The notes below the pieces were generated by a model. It worked only from the letters and a program-made list of their open reading frames with translations. It made no database searches and was not told the origin of the DNA. This document shows positions 23,301-32,643 of a stretch of 64,000 nucleotides of DNA, one piece after another. How positions within the stretch are numbered: position 1 is the stretch's first letter; every line of letters starts with the position of its first letter. Made by a program: the position numbers and the translations under genes. This stretch comes from Trichodelitschia bisporula (Eukaryota > Ascomycota > Dothideomycetes > Phaeotrichales > Phaeotrichaceae), in NCBI GenBank assembly GCA_010356995.1, contig ML996695.1, positions 257,061-321,060 on the forward strand, in the 5' to 3' direction.

Positions 23301-24344
23301 GGTGACGAGGGTTCCAGCTGGTTTGGAATGTCCAGTTGGTGACAATGGGGAATTCCCCAAAGGCCTCTCCGGTACGCGCATTCCAGCAGATCGTGCGGTT
23401 GTCTTTGCCGCAGGAGAGTAGAAGCCGCGGATCCTGAATGGACCAAGCCAATGAAAGGATGCCTTGATCATGGAGCTGTAATTTACGCTCAGGAGCGTTT
23501 GAGTTGCGCAAGTCCCACAGCAGGATAACCGGATCCTGGTCATTCGAGGTAGCGGTAGCAAGTTTGGTTGGGACTTCTGGATCCCACGCTATGGCGCTGA
23601 CAGCCTTCCGCCCCGAGTTGTTCAGAGTGAGACTCTCCCTCTTTGATTTGACATCCCAAACAGTAGCAAAGCCCCCGCTGCTACCGGTTACGAGGATATG
23701 AGGGACCTTCTTGTTCCAATCGAGAGCTTCAAAGTCGTCGGCGCGAAGCGAGGAGGTTCCAAGTCTGTAGGAGTTGCTCGCATTGTTCAAGTCGGTTACG
23801 TAGAGCTCTCCTTTTGCACCGGATGTCGCGAGCAGCTCATGCCGGAAGGGGTTGAACTGGAGGGCTTTGATTGCCCCAGTGTGCTTCGAGATCCGGGAGA
23901 TGTAAGAGTTTCTGCAAGTGGCCTTAGCTCATGTATATGGCGTATTTGGTATTGACTAACCCAGAGTCCGTCTGCAGCTTTTTGGCATCCCAAAGGTCCA
24001 GAGCACCGCTCTCCAACGCGCCAGCTATTATGCCACCATCGTGATCGTCCTGCGGCTGGCTCCAAGCAATGTCGTGGAATCTATGCAGCGAGACACCGTC
24101 AGCACGTTTCACCATATACTTTAGGGGCATCAAACCTGGAATCGGCGCTGATGCTTCCGACGGGCTGCAGCTCAACCCCGCTCTCAGGGTTACCAAGGTC
24201 AAGATTCCAAAGCTCAAGTTGGGTTTCGTTCGAGAAATCAGCATCGACAGCTCCCGCCTTGGTTCCCGTAGCTAGCAGAGGTGAAGTCGCGCCTGGGGAC
24301 CAGGCAAAGGCAGCTGTTCGAGGAACCTCCCGCAAGCGGACCAT
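20362..24344 (-). CDS. SEC31: COPII outer-coat protein SEC31
   Basis: Four exons (24344-24136, 24080-23961, 23911-20455, 20409-20362) encode 1277 aa, the usual size for Pezizomycotina. Sec31 pairs with Sec13 to form the cage of ER-exit vesicles and boosts Sar1 GTP hydrolysis. The first ~330 residues form WD40 repeats ([47 protein letters not shown]). A helical ACE1-type segment follows around 370-720. A long Pro/Ser/Tyr-rich linker then contains [18 protein letters not shown]-like repeats. The end is an alpha-helical domain ([20 protein letters not shown]). Intron 1 uses a weak GTTTGA donor, required by frame and by the conserved FHDIAW. The last exon is 48 nt and restores [15 protein letters not shown]. 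It is divergent from the RRM gene, 390 bp apart. Confidence 0.95.
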
Positions 24345-24734
24345 TTTGGAGGTATAAACAGTGGAAACACAACGGTGTGGTAGGTGCGATAGCAATGAGA
24401 ACGAGAGTGGAATTGAAGGGCTTTGTATTGGTACAACAAGCGACCCTGATTTTGGCAGCTCTCAAGCTTCAGGGGCACGCAGGACACTTAGAGGTGAATG
24501 TGATAGAATGTGTGTCAAGTCCTACAACTGTGGCCATTACGTTCAGCAACTTGCGCCAGCGACCAGGAATCTTGGCACTGGAGCACTTCACCCCTGTCAA
24601 ACGCACGGGCTGAAAACTGTCCCCATATCACGTGATGATAATTCTTTCCTCATTGAAGCAGTTGGACTTCGTTGCTACAGTCGGAAAACATTAAACATCC
24701 GGCAGACTCAACACAAACCCGCTGACAATCAGCT
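24345..24734. promoter_or_regulatory. Divergent promoter of SEC31 and RRM gene
   Basis: 390 bp between two outward-facing start codons, so both promoters must lie here. No TATA box or known site stands out. Confidence 0.55.
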
Positions 24735-25243
24735 ATGTCGGAAACCTCACGGCTGAAAGCCACCGTTTACGTTGGCGGCCTGGAGAACGCAGTCAGCGAA
24801 GAGGTGCTTTACGCCGCCTTTATTCCCTTCGGTGACATTGCAAGCATATCGCTGCCCAAGCCCGACCTGCCATCGTCGAAAGATCGCCATCGCGGGTTTG
24901 GCTATGTTGAGTTTGAGGAAGCCGCCGATGCTAAGGAAGCTATCAACAACATGGACCAAAGTGAGCTCTTTGGGCGCGTCATCAAAGTTGCGGCGGCCAA
25001 GCCTCAGAAGGACCAGTCCGAAGGGTTGGGAAGCAAGACCGCCATTTGGGAGCAGGTGGGTGCATTCAGTGCTACTTCATATATGCTGCTGACTTGGTTT
25101 AGGAAGGATGGTTGGCGAAGTTCGCCGTCAGTGAAGAGGACCGGGAAGCCACTGAGCAGGCCAAGGAGATTGCATCTGCAGCGCCCGAAGACCCGATGCA
25201 AGGGCTTGAAGGGCTCGATGTCGCGGGGCCAAAACCGGAGTAA
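24735..25243 (+). CDS. RRM-domain protein, PPIE N-terminus-like
   Basis: Two exons (24735-25055, 25103-25243) encode 153 aa; the 47-nt intron has a GTGGGT donor and CTGAC branch. A single RNA-recognition motif fills residues about 9-88, with RNP2 VYVGGL (11-16) and RNP1 RHRGFGYVEF. The sequence around them (ENAVSEEVLYAAFIPFGDI; GRVIKVAAAKPQK) resembles the N-terminal RRM of the spliceosomal cyclophilin PPIE/Cyp33. The C-terminus is a short helix (IWEQEGWLAKF) and an acidic tail, with no isomerase domain. It is probably a nuclear RNA-binding protein linked to splicing, by inference from that similarity. It is divergent from SEC31 and convergent with the MLRQ-like gene (126 bp). Confidence 0.87.
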
Positions 25244-25368
25244 TGTATTGATCTACTTGAACACGCGTTCACAGCCTCATAGGAACTGGCGACTAGACAT
25301 CCATTTGAGATACCCCTAGCTATCTGTACAATATGACCGTTACCGCTTGCCAATTGTAGTCAAATTTC

Positions 25369-25905
25369 TCAGTGCTCATCGCCGTTGCTGCCCTGGCGGG
25401 TAAGACGAAGAGTCCGATCGGTGTAGAACTTGCGAACGGACGCAAATGCCGCAGCGAAGAGGGCGAAGCTAAGATTCTTAGTGGATGCTGTGACAACAGT
25501 TTCATACTCACCCCAAGACGACGCCTAGTAGAAGAACACGTTAGCAAGGAATGTCCCTTCTGGAGGAGGTGGCACATAGGTCCTCACCGAGCGGGATCAA
25601 TTCCGCGGGAATCTTCCGGAGGGTGCGGATGCGCTGGGAGATAGTGTGGGCTTCACGGCGGCAGCAGTCAGCACTGAGCCAGCTCTAAATCGATAGAAAT
25701 CAATTTCGGAACTGATCGCATACCACTATGCTCTTCCTTCTGCTCTAGCATTAGCAAACCGAAGCTGCCGAGGGAGCTGGCGTCATACCGGCACTGGGGC
25801 CATGAGCTTGCGGGTGGGCCGCATGTGCAAAAACTGCCGCTGCATGTTGATAATACGCGACGGCTGAGCCTGCAGTATGCGTGAACGAAGCATTGAGGCA
25901 GACAT
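25369..25905 (-). CDS. MLRQ/NDUFA4-like mitochondrial respiratory subunit
   Basis: Five exons (25905-25789, 25739-25724, 25650-25588, 25524-25512, 25468-25369) encode 102 aa. Introns are 49, 73, 63 and 43 nt. The product has a basic presequence-like start (MSASMLRSRILQAQPSRI) and the stretch EEHSAHTISQRIRTLRKIP. One membrane segment (LIPLGVVLGFALFAAAFAS) is followed by a basic RKFYTDRTLRLTRQ end. This matches my memory of fungal proteins annotated as complex I MLRQ subunit. Mammalian NDUFA4 of this family was reassigned to complex IV. Exons 2 and 4 are only 16 and 13 nt, but every join keeps frame and rebuilds the motif. An upstream in-frame Met at 26043 is less likely. It is divergent from COX12. 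Confidence 0.78.
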
Positions 25906-26156
25906 AATGCTGGCGTGCAACGGGGGCGGAGTGGAGTGGGTGTCGGGTTGGTTGTTCGTGAAGAGCCGCTTCGGCAAGTACCCGTATGATGTTGCTAAGA
26001 AAAAGTGGCCCGTGCTCAAGCCCGCAATCATCAGGCGAGGCACAACTTCGTCTCCTCATCACCTCAGGTGCAATTGAGCCACTCCACCAACGTCGGACCT
26101 CTCTGTGTCTTTTCCCACTCTCCACTTAACATATCCTCTCGATCTTCATTTTCACG
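25906..26156. promoter_or_regulatory. Bidirectional promoter of MLRQ-like gene and COX12
   Basis: Only 251 bp separate the two outward-facing start codons, so the promoters must overlap or share elements. The COX12 side has a C/T-rich leader. No certain factor site is recognised. Confidence 0.65.
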
Positions 26157-26758
26157 ATGTCCGAACATGAGTCCGGCGAGGATCGGGTCACCATGCCCTT
26201 CAAGTTCGTGACGGGTATGACCGCATCTTCTACCTCCAATTGATCAAGTCATCAAGCTAACAGTGTACAGCTGGTATGTAAAATGCGCCTAGTCAATGCG
26301 TCTACACTACGACATCATTTGTACGGCCTACAGCTTCATGCTAACACCCTTCGTCCGGCTCCAGGCTTTGACGCCCGTTTCCCGAACCAGAACCAGTAAA
26401 TACCTCAACATGTGAAAGGTGCAAAGGGCGCTGTCTAACCCATAACAGGACCAAGCACTGCTGGCAAAACTATGTGGACTACCACAAGTGCATCCTGGCT
26501 CGTGGCGAGGACTTTGCGCCGTGCCGTCAGGTGTGTGCCAGACTTGTCGCTTCCAGCGGCTTCTCCTGTTGCTCTCCTTCTGACGAGCTGTAGTTCTTCC
26601 TGGCCTACAGTTCGCTGTGCCCGAGCTCTTGGTGCCAGCGGTGGGACGACCAGCGCGGTAAGTCGAGACATCCCGGGAGATCAGCTTCCGATTGGCATCA
26701 TAATGCTAATGCCTTACCCACAGAGAAGGGCACCTTCCCCGTCCGCCTTGACCAGTAG
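26157..26758 (+). CDS. COX12: Cytochrome c oxidase subunit 6B (COX12)
   Basis: Six exons (26157-26214, 26271-26273, 26365-26395, 26449-26530, 26594-26657, 26724-26758) encode 90 aa. Cox12 is an intermembrane-space subunit at the complex IV dimer interface, imported by the Mia40 pathway. Twin cysteine motifs are CX9C (35-45) and CX10C (56-67). Family marks are GFDARFPNQNQTKHCWQNY, GEDFAPCRQF and RWDDQREKG. Exon 2 is the triplet CTG, flanked by two introns that each have a full consensus (GTATGA...GCTAAC...CAG and GTATGT...GCTAAC...CAG). Skipping it would merely remove Ala20 and keep frame. All other joins are forced by the conserved sequence. It is divergent from the MLRQ-like gene. Confidence 0.92.
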
Positions 26759-27851
26759 ATTGGCTCCGGATATGTTTCCGAGATAGAGTTGCGAAGACTG
26801 CGAGAATAGCAAGATCCCCGGTATCCGAAATATGCCGGTCCAATTTGGCTTTCACGTACTTGACATCTCAAGAGGACTCGGCATTGTGAATAGATATGGA
26901 GAATAAAGGCAGCTTATGCAGACTTTTGGCTTGCTAACTAAGCAAATGTGAGATTACAGAATACGCGTTCCCGAGCTGCTGCGACTACAACCCCGCTCAA
27001 CCCAACGCTCTTTGGCACCTCCACCGTTCCGCGGCTCGCGGGCAGACGATCCAATCGTAGCCTTAGACGACGGCTTAATGGCGAGACCGCCGCGCCTGTG
27101 CCGCATGAAGCTTGGTTGCTGGATATATCAAGGCCAAGGTTCACCATCCTTCGTGCCTTCGGCTGACTTGGGCGAGGAATTTCCTTTATACTCTCGTTTA
27201 TTTCCAAGTCCTTGGCCTCCAGACGACTCTTGTTCCTGCATACTGGCCCATTGACGGTTCCTGGGCGCATGGATTTTAATCTGTTTTGAAGCGAGCGATG
27301 GTCATTGCGCTGCACGGGCCTCAATGAACGCAGCACGCCATATTCCTGATGAACGAACGCGATAGTCAAATACGCTCACGAATGGCTACCTGACGCTGGA
27401 TAGCCAATCTGGGATAAACCTTACGGCATTTTCTGTCTTCTTTCTCGCGCCGCATCTGTTGTTGCGAATCGACTCGTCCAGAGGTGGTTATATCAGCCGA
27501 GGCAGGCCCCTGCATGTCGTCAGCTCGGGCAATATACTCCAGCCCAGCCTTGCCTGAGCTCATTTGGTATTAACCTGCACCAGATTAAAGATCTCTGAAC
27601 ACGATGCCGGGGTAACACATTCCGAGCGCGCATCAACCGTGAAATGCCAGTGTCAGAGTGCCCTAGCTTGCGAATATGGTATATCTAGATATGGATGCTC
27701 CTCCGACTTCCCCTCACCCACTTTTTGGCTTACAGTACTTTTGTTTGGAGGATCTAGCCTTTTGTCTCAGTCTCTGAACCTTTGGGTTCACGTCACTCGT
27801 TCATCGTCTGTTTTTAATTGGAATCGCCTTGGGCGGTCGCAGGTCGAAACC
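26759..27851. other. Upstream region of the sedolisin gene
   Basis: 1.09 kb with no supported gene. Short frames on both strands lack motifs. It contains two GCCAAG-type hexamers (see the separate entry). The last 150 bases before the start carry T-rich leader sequence. Confidence 0.45.
27133..27216. promoter_or_regulatory. Two PacC-like GCCAAG sites upstream of the sedolisin gene
   Basis: GCCAAG at 27133-27138 and CTTGGC at 27211-27216 match the PacC consensus GCCARG. They lie 640-720 bp before the start of a predicted acid protease, whose family is often pH-regulated. Hexamers this short occur by chance, so this is suggestive only. Confidence 0.25.
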
Positions 27852-29783
27852 ATGGCCATCACCAAAACCCTCACTCTGCTGGCCTACCTGGCCCTTTTGG
27901 CGCCATGCCACGCCAAGGCAAATATGAAAATGGTTGAGAGCGTCAAACAGGCCGCTCTGGTACAGCAAGGTTGGAGCGTAGCCCGGACTCCAGCGCTGGA
28001 GGAAACGGTCACTCTCCAGGTTGCCCTTACGCTCACGGACGAGGAAAAGCTCTTCCAAAAGCTTCGGGACGTTTCAGATCCCAAGTCCAAGGAATACGGA
28101 AAATATCTGGACCGTGATGATGTCAATGCCATCATCAAGCCCAGCGACGAGGCGAACAATGCGGTGGTTAGCTGGCTGAAGGAATCGGGAGCGTCGTACG
28201 TCCACAGTGACGGGACTTGGGTCACTTTCCAAACGACGGTTGGGAAGGCCAACGAGCTGCTTGAGGCGGACTTCGTGCAATATCAGCGGGACGGAGTGAA
28301 CAAGGTCCGCACGACTTCGTACTCTGTCCCTGCGGAGATTGCTCAGCATATTGATTTCATCCATCCGACGACCTTCTTCGGGAAGACAGCCGCCTTTAAC
28401 CCCGTCCTGATTCCTAGGCAGCCGATCCCGGTGCCCCGTCCTGGCAAGCATTGGTATGAGAAGCGGCAAACGGCTTCGTGCCGGCAGTCAATTACCCCGG
28501 GCTGTCTCAAGGCATTTTACAACGTCGGCAACTACACCGCGGATCCGAAAGCGGGTAGCAAAATCGGCTTCGGCAGCTTCCTCAACGAGAGCGCCCGCTA
28601 CGAGGACCTGCGCCTCTATGAGCAGCGCTTCAAGATCCCGTCCCAGAACTTCACCAAGATCTTCGTCAACAACGCGACGGACGACCAGTCCACGAGCTCT
28701 ACGAGTGCCGGCGAGGCCAACTTGGATGTACAGAACATAATTGGCATCGCAGCTCCTCTGCCGGTGTACGAGTTCCTCACTGCTGGTTCGCCTCCTTTTA
28801 TTCCTGACCTGGACCTTCCGACCGCGGCGAACAACTCCAACGAGCCGTATGTCCCGTACTACCAGTTCCTCGTCTCGAAGAAGAATTCGGAGCTGCCGCA
28901 GGTTATTTCCAACTCCTACGGCGAGCCGGAGCATACCGTCCCTTACCAGTATGCTCGGCGCACCTGCACTCTGGCTGCCGTTCTTGGTCTCCGCGGCATT
29001 TCGGTGCTTGAATCCTCGGGTGATACCGGCATCGGGAGCGGGTGCAAGGCCAACGATGGCACCAATAGGACTCAGTTCAATCCTATCTTCCCGGCAACTT
29101 GCCCGTACATCACTGCCGTTGGTGGAACTGAAGTATGTATCCAGTACCCACTTGAAGAGTAATCATTAACACCGCACAGTCCGCCTATCCCGAGGTTGCG
29201 TGGGAGGACTCGTCCGGCGGTTTCTCGTACTACTTCCCCCGCCCTTGGTATCAATATTACCATGTCCAAGACGTACGTCAAGCCCCCGCAGTACCAAACG
29301 CAATGCTAATCCGCACAGTACCTGGAGACGGGCATCTCCAACGCGACGCTCAAGTACTACGCCCCATACTTCAACCGCTACGGCCGCGGCTTCCCCGACG
29401 TCGCCGCCCACAGCCTGCATCCAAACTATGAAGTCTTCGTTAACAACCGGCTCCGCGCAAGCGGCGGTACCAGCGCTGCAGCACCGGTGTGGGCGGGTTT
29501 GATCGGGTTGCTCAACGATGCGCGGATCCGTGCAGGTCTGCCGACGCTGGGTTTCCTGAATCCGTGGCTGTATGGTGATAATGACAAGTTCCTGGTCGAC
29601 ATCACGGCGGGCTCGGCGATTGGGTGCGACGGCATCAATCACCAGACTGGCTTCAAGTTCGAGGGCGCTGGTATCGTGCCTTGGGCTAGCTGGAATGGGA
29701 CGGTGGGGTGGGATCCTGCGACTGGATTGGGCATTCCGGATTTCCAGAAGATGCTGAAGAATGTGGTTGCGGATGAGAAGTAG
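27852..29783 (+). CDS. Secreted sedolisin-family (S53) tripeptidyl peptidase
   Basis: Three exons (27852-29132, 29180-29272, 29319-29783) encode 612 aa; introns are 47 and 46 nt, phase 0. Residues 1-21 are a signal peptide (MAITKTLTLLAYLALLAPCHA). The prodomain (about 30-200) ends near the basic GKHWYEKRQ, a likely maturation site. The S53 triad is Glu288 and Asp292 in GEANLDVQN and Ser510 in GGTSAAAP. Oxyanion Asp391 is in SSGDTG. The calcium site is DITAGSAIGC with GWDPATGLG. Such enzymes cleave tripeptides from protein N-termini at acid pH outside the cell. Several N-glycosylation sequons occur. The start was chosen at the ATG directly before the signal peptide; the frame stays open upstream. 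It resembles the SED2/SED3-type enzymes of Aspergillus. Confidence 0.95.
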
Positions 29784-31347
29784 ACTCGGGATTGGTGTTT
29801 GGGCAGCAACTCCATGATGAGTATTCAGAGTTGCTCTCTGAGATCCCAGTCCGTGTAGTAGTATATATTGTCATGTGAAAAGAATGTTCACTTGTCGAGC
29901 TTCTCCGAGCCAATTGTGTTGCCTTCCACCATGCATCCGTCCAGAGCAGCACTTGCTCATGTCGCTCCAGCACTGACTGCTTACAGTAAGGCTGGCGAAA
30001 GAGGTGATGTGACAGCAAATGATGTGATCGGATTTATGAGATCCCTTCCGGAAGAAGCCGCGGATCCATCCGCCTCCCGGGTCTCAGCCTTGGAACATGT
30101 GGCTGGCAGCTGAGAAACCTCGATCTTCCGTTTCAAGGATCTGAGACCCTTGCCTATTTTTACTCGTGATTCTCAGGAGGATCTGGACTTTAGTGAATTG
30201 ATATTCCATCGAATCCATCCTTCGGGTCTTGTGGCGAATGCTTCGGCGCCCAAGGCTGAAGCCTCCTGTCCACTGTATCACCGTCACCCGAAGATCTTTG
30301 CCCTTTGCCGACTCCCGGTGAAGGACCAATTCATTGACACCTAACCCACGAGCAGCACAGAGCTGTCTTACCGAGCAGTCTCGCAGCTGATTCATCACCA
30401 TGCACATCTTCCTCTCTCCACTCAGGCATATGGACCTCGTAGCACTCTCAACGAGACACAAGCGTACGCCATCTCGTATCTATCCCGCTCTCACAGCGAA
30501 GCCCACGACTCAAGTCTAGTGACAAGAAGACCAGTCAGCCAGCGGGGAGCCGAAGCGCTACAACAACCGGCATCCGGCCTCGCCCCGAGGGCACTGCGCG
30601 CGGCAAGGATCCACGGACGCACCAGACGACCGGCGGGCTGGGTCTGGACGACAACTGCGCGCTAGAGTTAGCAAGTGGACTGCTGCCAGGCGCCATTGGA
30701 AAGCTGCATGCGCGATGGCGATGGGGAGGAGTGGAGGCGCCGTTGGCCTTTGCACGATCGAGACGCGCGTCCACAATCGAAGTCCGAAGCTCCTTCGTAT
30801 CGACTTCGCAAATGCGGCGCACGTTCACTATCTCAATGCACAACAACCGAGAAAGCGGGAACGGGGTGGGTCGCCAGCGCACCGATCGAAGCCGACCGCC
30901 GCACGACCCCAATAGCGTCGCATTAATAGCGGATGCGCGTTGCATCATCACCTTTTCAAGTGGTATCTTTTGGAAACATGCCGCCCCTCATCCCATGCCT
31001 TCCATCATGCCAGGTGCCACCAACCTTCAACTCCAACCCCTGATAATGCTTGTGGAACAACTGCACCTAGCTAGTACGCAGTGCCATGCTCCCCGCTAAA
31101 CAAACGCCAGTAGATTCGAGACCGCAATGGTCTCGCGCAATTAACGATTCCCCGCTTGCTGGATGCATATGCTGAACTCCGTTTTCTCCCACCTCCAGAC
31201 GCCTAGATATGCTGTTGGTTTTCGTCTTCCATATGACCCAAGATGAATAATTACGATGAATGACCCAAAATGCCAATACCAAAAAGCGGATTATGCTGAA
31301 TATCTAATGGCGAGAACCAAACAAATCGAAGTCAAATGGTCATGAAA
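29784..31347. other. Intergenic region, no supported gene
   Basis: 1.56 kb. The longest frame (30535-30951, minus, 138 codons) has no family signature, and its codon pattern is not convincing. The rest holds only short frames. Confidence 0.45.
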
Positions 31348-32643
31348 TCAGCTGCTGTCGTCGCTCGCCACGACGCTAGAGCATGTGCTCCAAGCAATGG
31401 TCGAAGGCGTACTGCGGTTCTCGGTGGAAGCCACAGATTGTGCGTCCTCCGGAGAGGCTCGATTGGTATCCTGTGGTCCCAGTGTCCAGACCCATTCGCG
31501 GCGACGCTTTCGACGGCCCGCGACCGGCGTTTCCGGACAGGAATCGCTGTCCGATTCAGAAGAAGAGTCTCGCTTATCACCTGCCCGAGGGGAGTGCGGC
31601 TTTATTCGCGTTCTGCTAAAGCGGTAGGTGGAACGCCGATGGGTCCGCGGCGGAGAAAATTTGGAAGCCTTGGGTGACGGTGCGAATGGTGACGATGGTG
31701 AGGGCAAGGGCATCGTGAGAGATAAAGGTGCGGATGTGAAGAGAGAAAGCTTGGCTTTGGGGGTGGCAGGAGTTGATTCTATACCAGACATGGAGGTTGC
31801 CGAGTCATTGCTGAATGATGACAGCGAAAGTCCTCCAGTGGGAATAGATAATGCCGGTATACCGGTGGAAGCTGGGATTGCATCACCGTCGGAAATGGTC
31901 AATGAAGTCTCTCCGGGAGTCGACGGCGACAGGTCCTCAGTAGGAGGGGATGCCATATCAGTGTCGGCGACTGGAGGAGGCGGAGGTTTTGAGTTGACTC
32001 CCTCATCATACGGTTCCGTCTCATCAATGTCGGAATGAGCATAGATGAACTGGGTGTTCACAATTTCCACTTTGATTGGATCCCGAAAGGCGACCCGCTT
32101 TTGCGCGGGGAATAGTGGGCGAGAGGCCGTCCTGCGGAAATCCGTTCGTGGCAGTGGGCTGTTCCGAAGAATTGATTTGAGGTTGTGGTTCGGCTTGTAT
32201 GCGGGTACTGTTGGAGCAGATACGGTCGAGGCTGAGGACACCGATGACGAGCTTGGCGTCCTAGAGTCCAACGACTCTGGAGTCGACGGTGATTGAAGTT
32301 CCAGGCTACTGACAGAACTGTCAATGGACAGCCTTGGTCGCTCAAGCTTTGCGGGGCAGGAGTTCAGCGAAGCCTGCTCAAATGCGTTCTGGAAGGTGTT
32401 CCTGGCGGTAGGCGAGACGGCGGATAATGTTTCCAGGCGCAAGCTTGTTCCTTTGCCAAAAGTGCGAGTCTGGGCGGTGTTGAGGGAGAGCCTGGGACGC
32501 TGAGGTCTGGAGGGAGTCTGTTCATGTTGCGCGGGCCGTAATGACGGCGCCATGGCGAGGGAGGTCGTCATTATAGAGGGCGGAGGGTTGTGAGGTTGCG
32601 CGAGTTGAGTCTGCTGCATAGGTGGAGCAGGCAGCATGAACAT
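31348..32643 (-). CDS. Disordered protein with PP1-docking-like RVAF motif
   Basis: A single exon on the minus strand encodes 431 aa. The sequence is Ser/Pro/Thr-rich and mostly disordered, with two conserved-looking islands. The first is LKSILRNSPLPR followed about 16 residues later by KRVAFRDPIKVEIVNTQFIY (about 160-200). RVAF fits the RVxF docking motif for protein phosphatase 1. The second is a basic and aromatic end, GRRKRRREWVWTLGP, near residue 385. A Ser/Asp/Glu-rich acidic block precedes it. No enzyme domain or signal peptide is present. A PP1-regulatory or scaffold role is inference from one short motif. The start is the first Met of the open frame; Met25 and Met31 are alternatives. 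Confidence 0.72.
   Translation of the reverse strand: MFMLPAPPMQQTQLAQPHNPPPSIMTTSLAMAPSLRPAQHEQTPSRPQRPRLSLNTAQTRTFGKGTSLRLETLSAVSPTARNTFQNAFEQASLNSCPAKLERPRLSIDSSVSSLELQSPSTPESLDSRTPSSSSVSSASTVSAPTVPAYKPNHNLKSILRNSPLPRTDFRRTASRPLFPAQKRVAFRDPIKVEIVNTQFIYAHSDIDETEPYDEGVNSKPPPPPVADTDMASPPTEDLSPSTPGETSLTISDGDAIPASTGIPALSIPTGGLSLSSFSNDSATSMSGIESTPATPKAKLSLFTSAPLSLTMPLPSPSSPFAPSPKASKFSPPRTHRRSTYRFSRTRIKPHSPRAGDKRDSSSESDSDSCPETPVAGRRKRRREWVWTLGPQDTNRASPEDAQSVASTENRSTPSTIAWSTCSSVVASDDSS

Noticed and set aside
26215-26364. Single 150-nt intron model for COX12
   Set aside because: It is possible and keeps frame, but it leaves a full internal acceptor, a CTG and a full internal donor unexplained. Two introns fit better.
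30535-30951. 138-codon minus-strand open frame
   Set aside because: No recognisable motif, opposing frames of similar length and no leader-like sequence.
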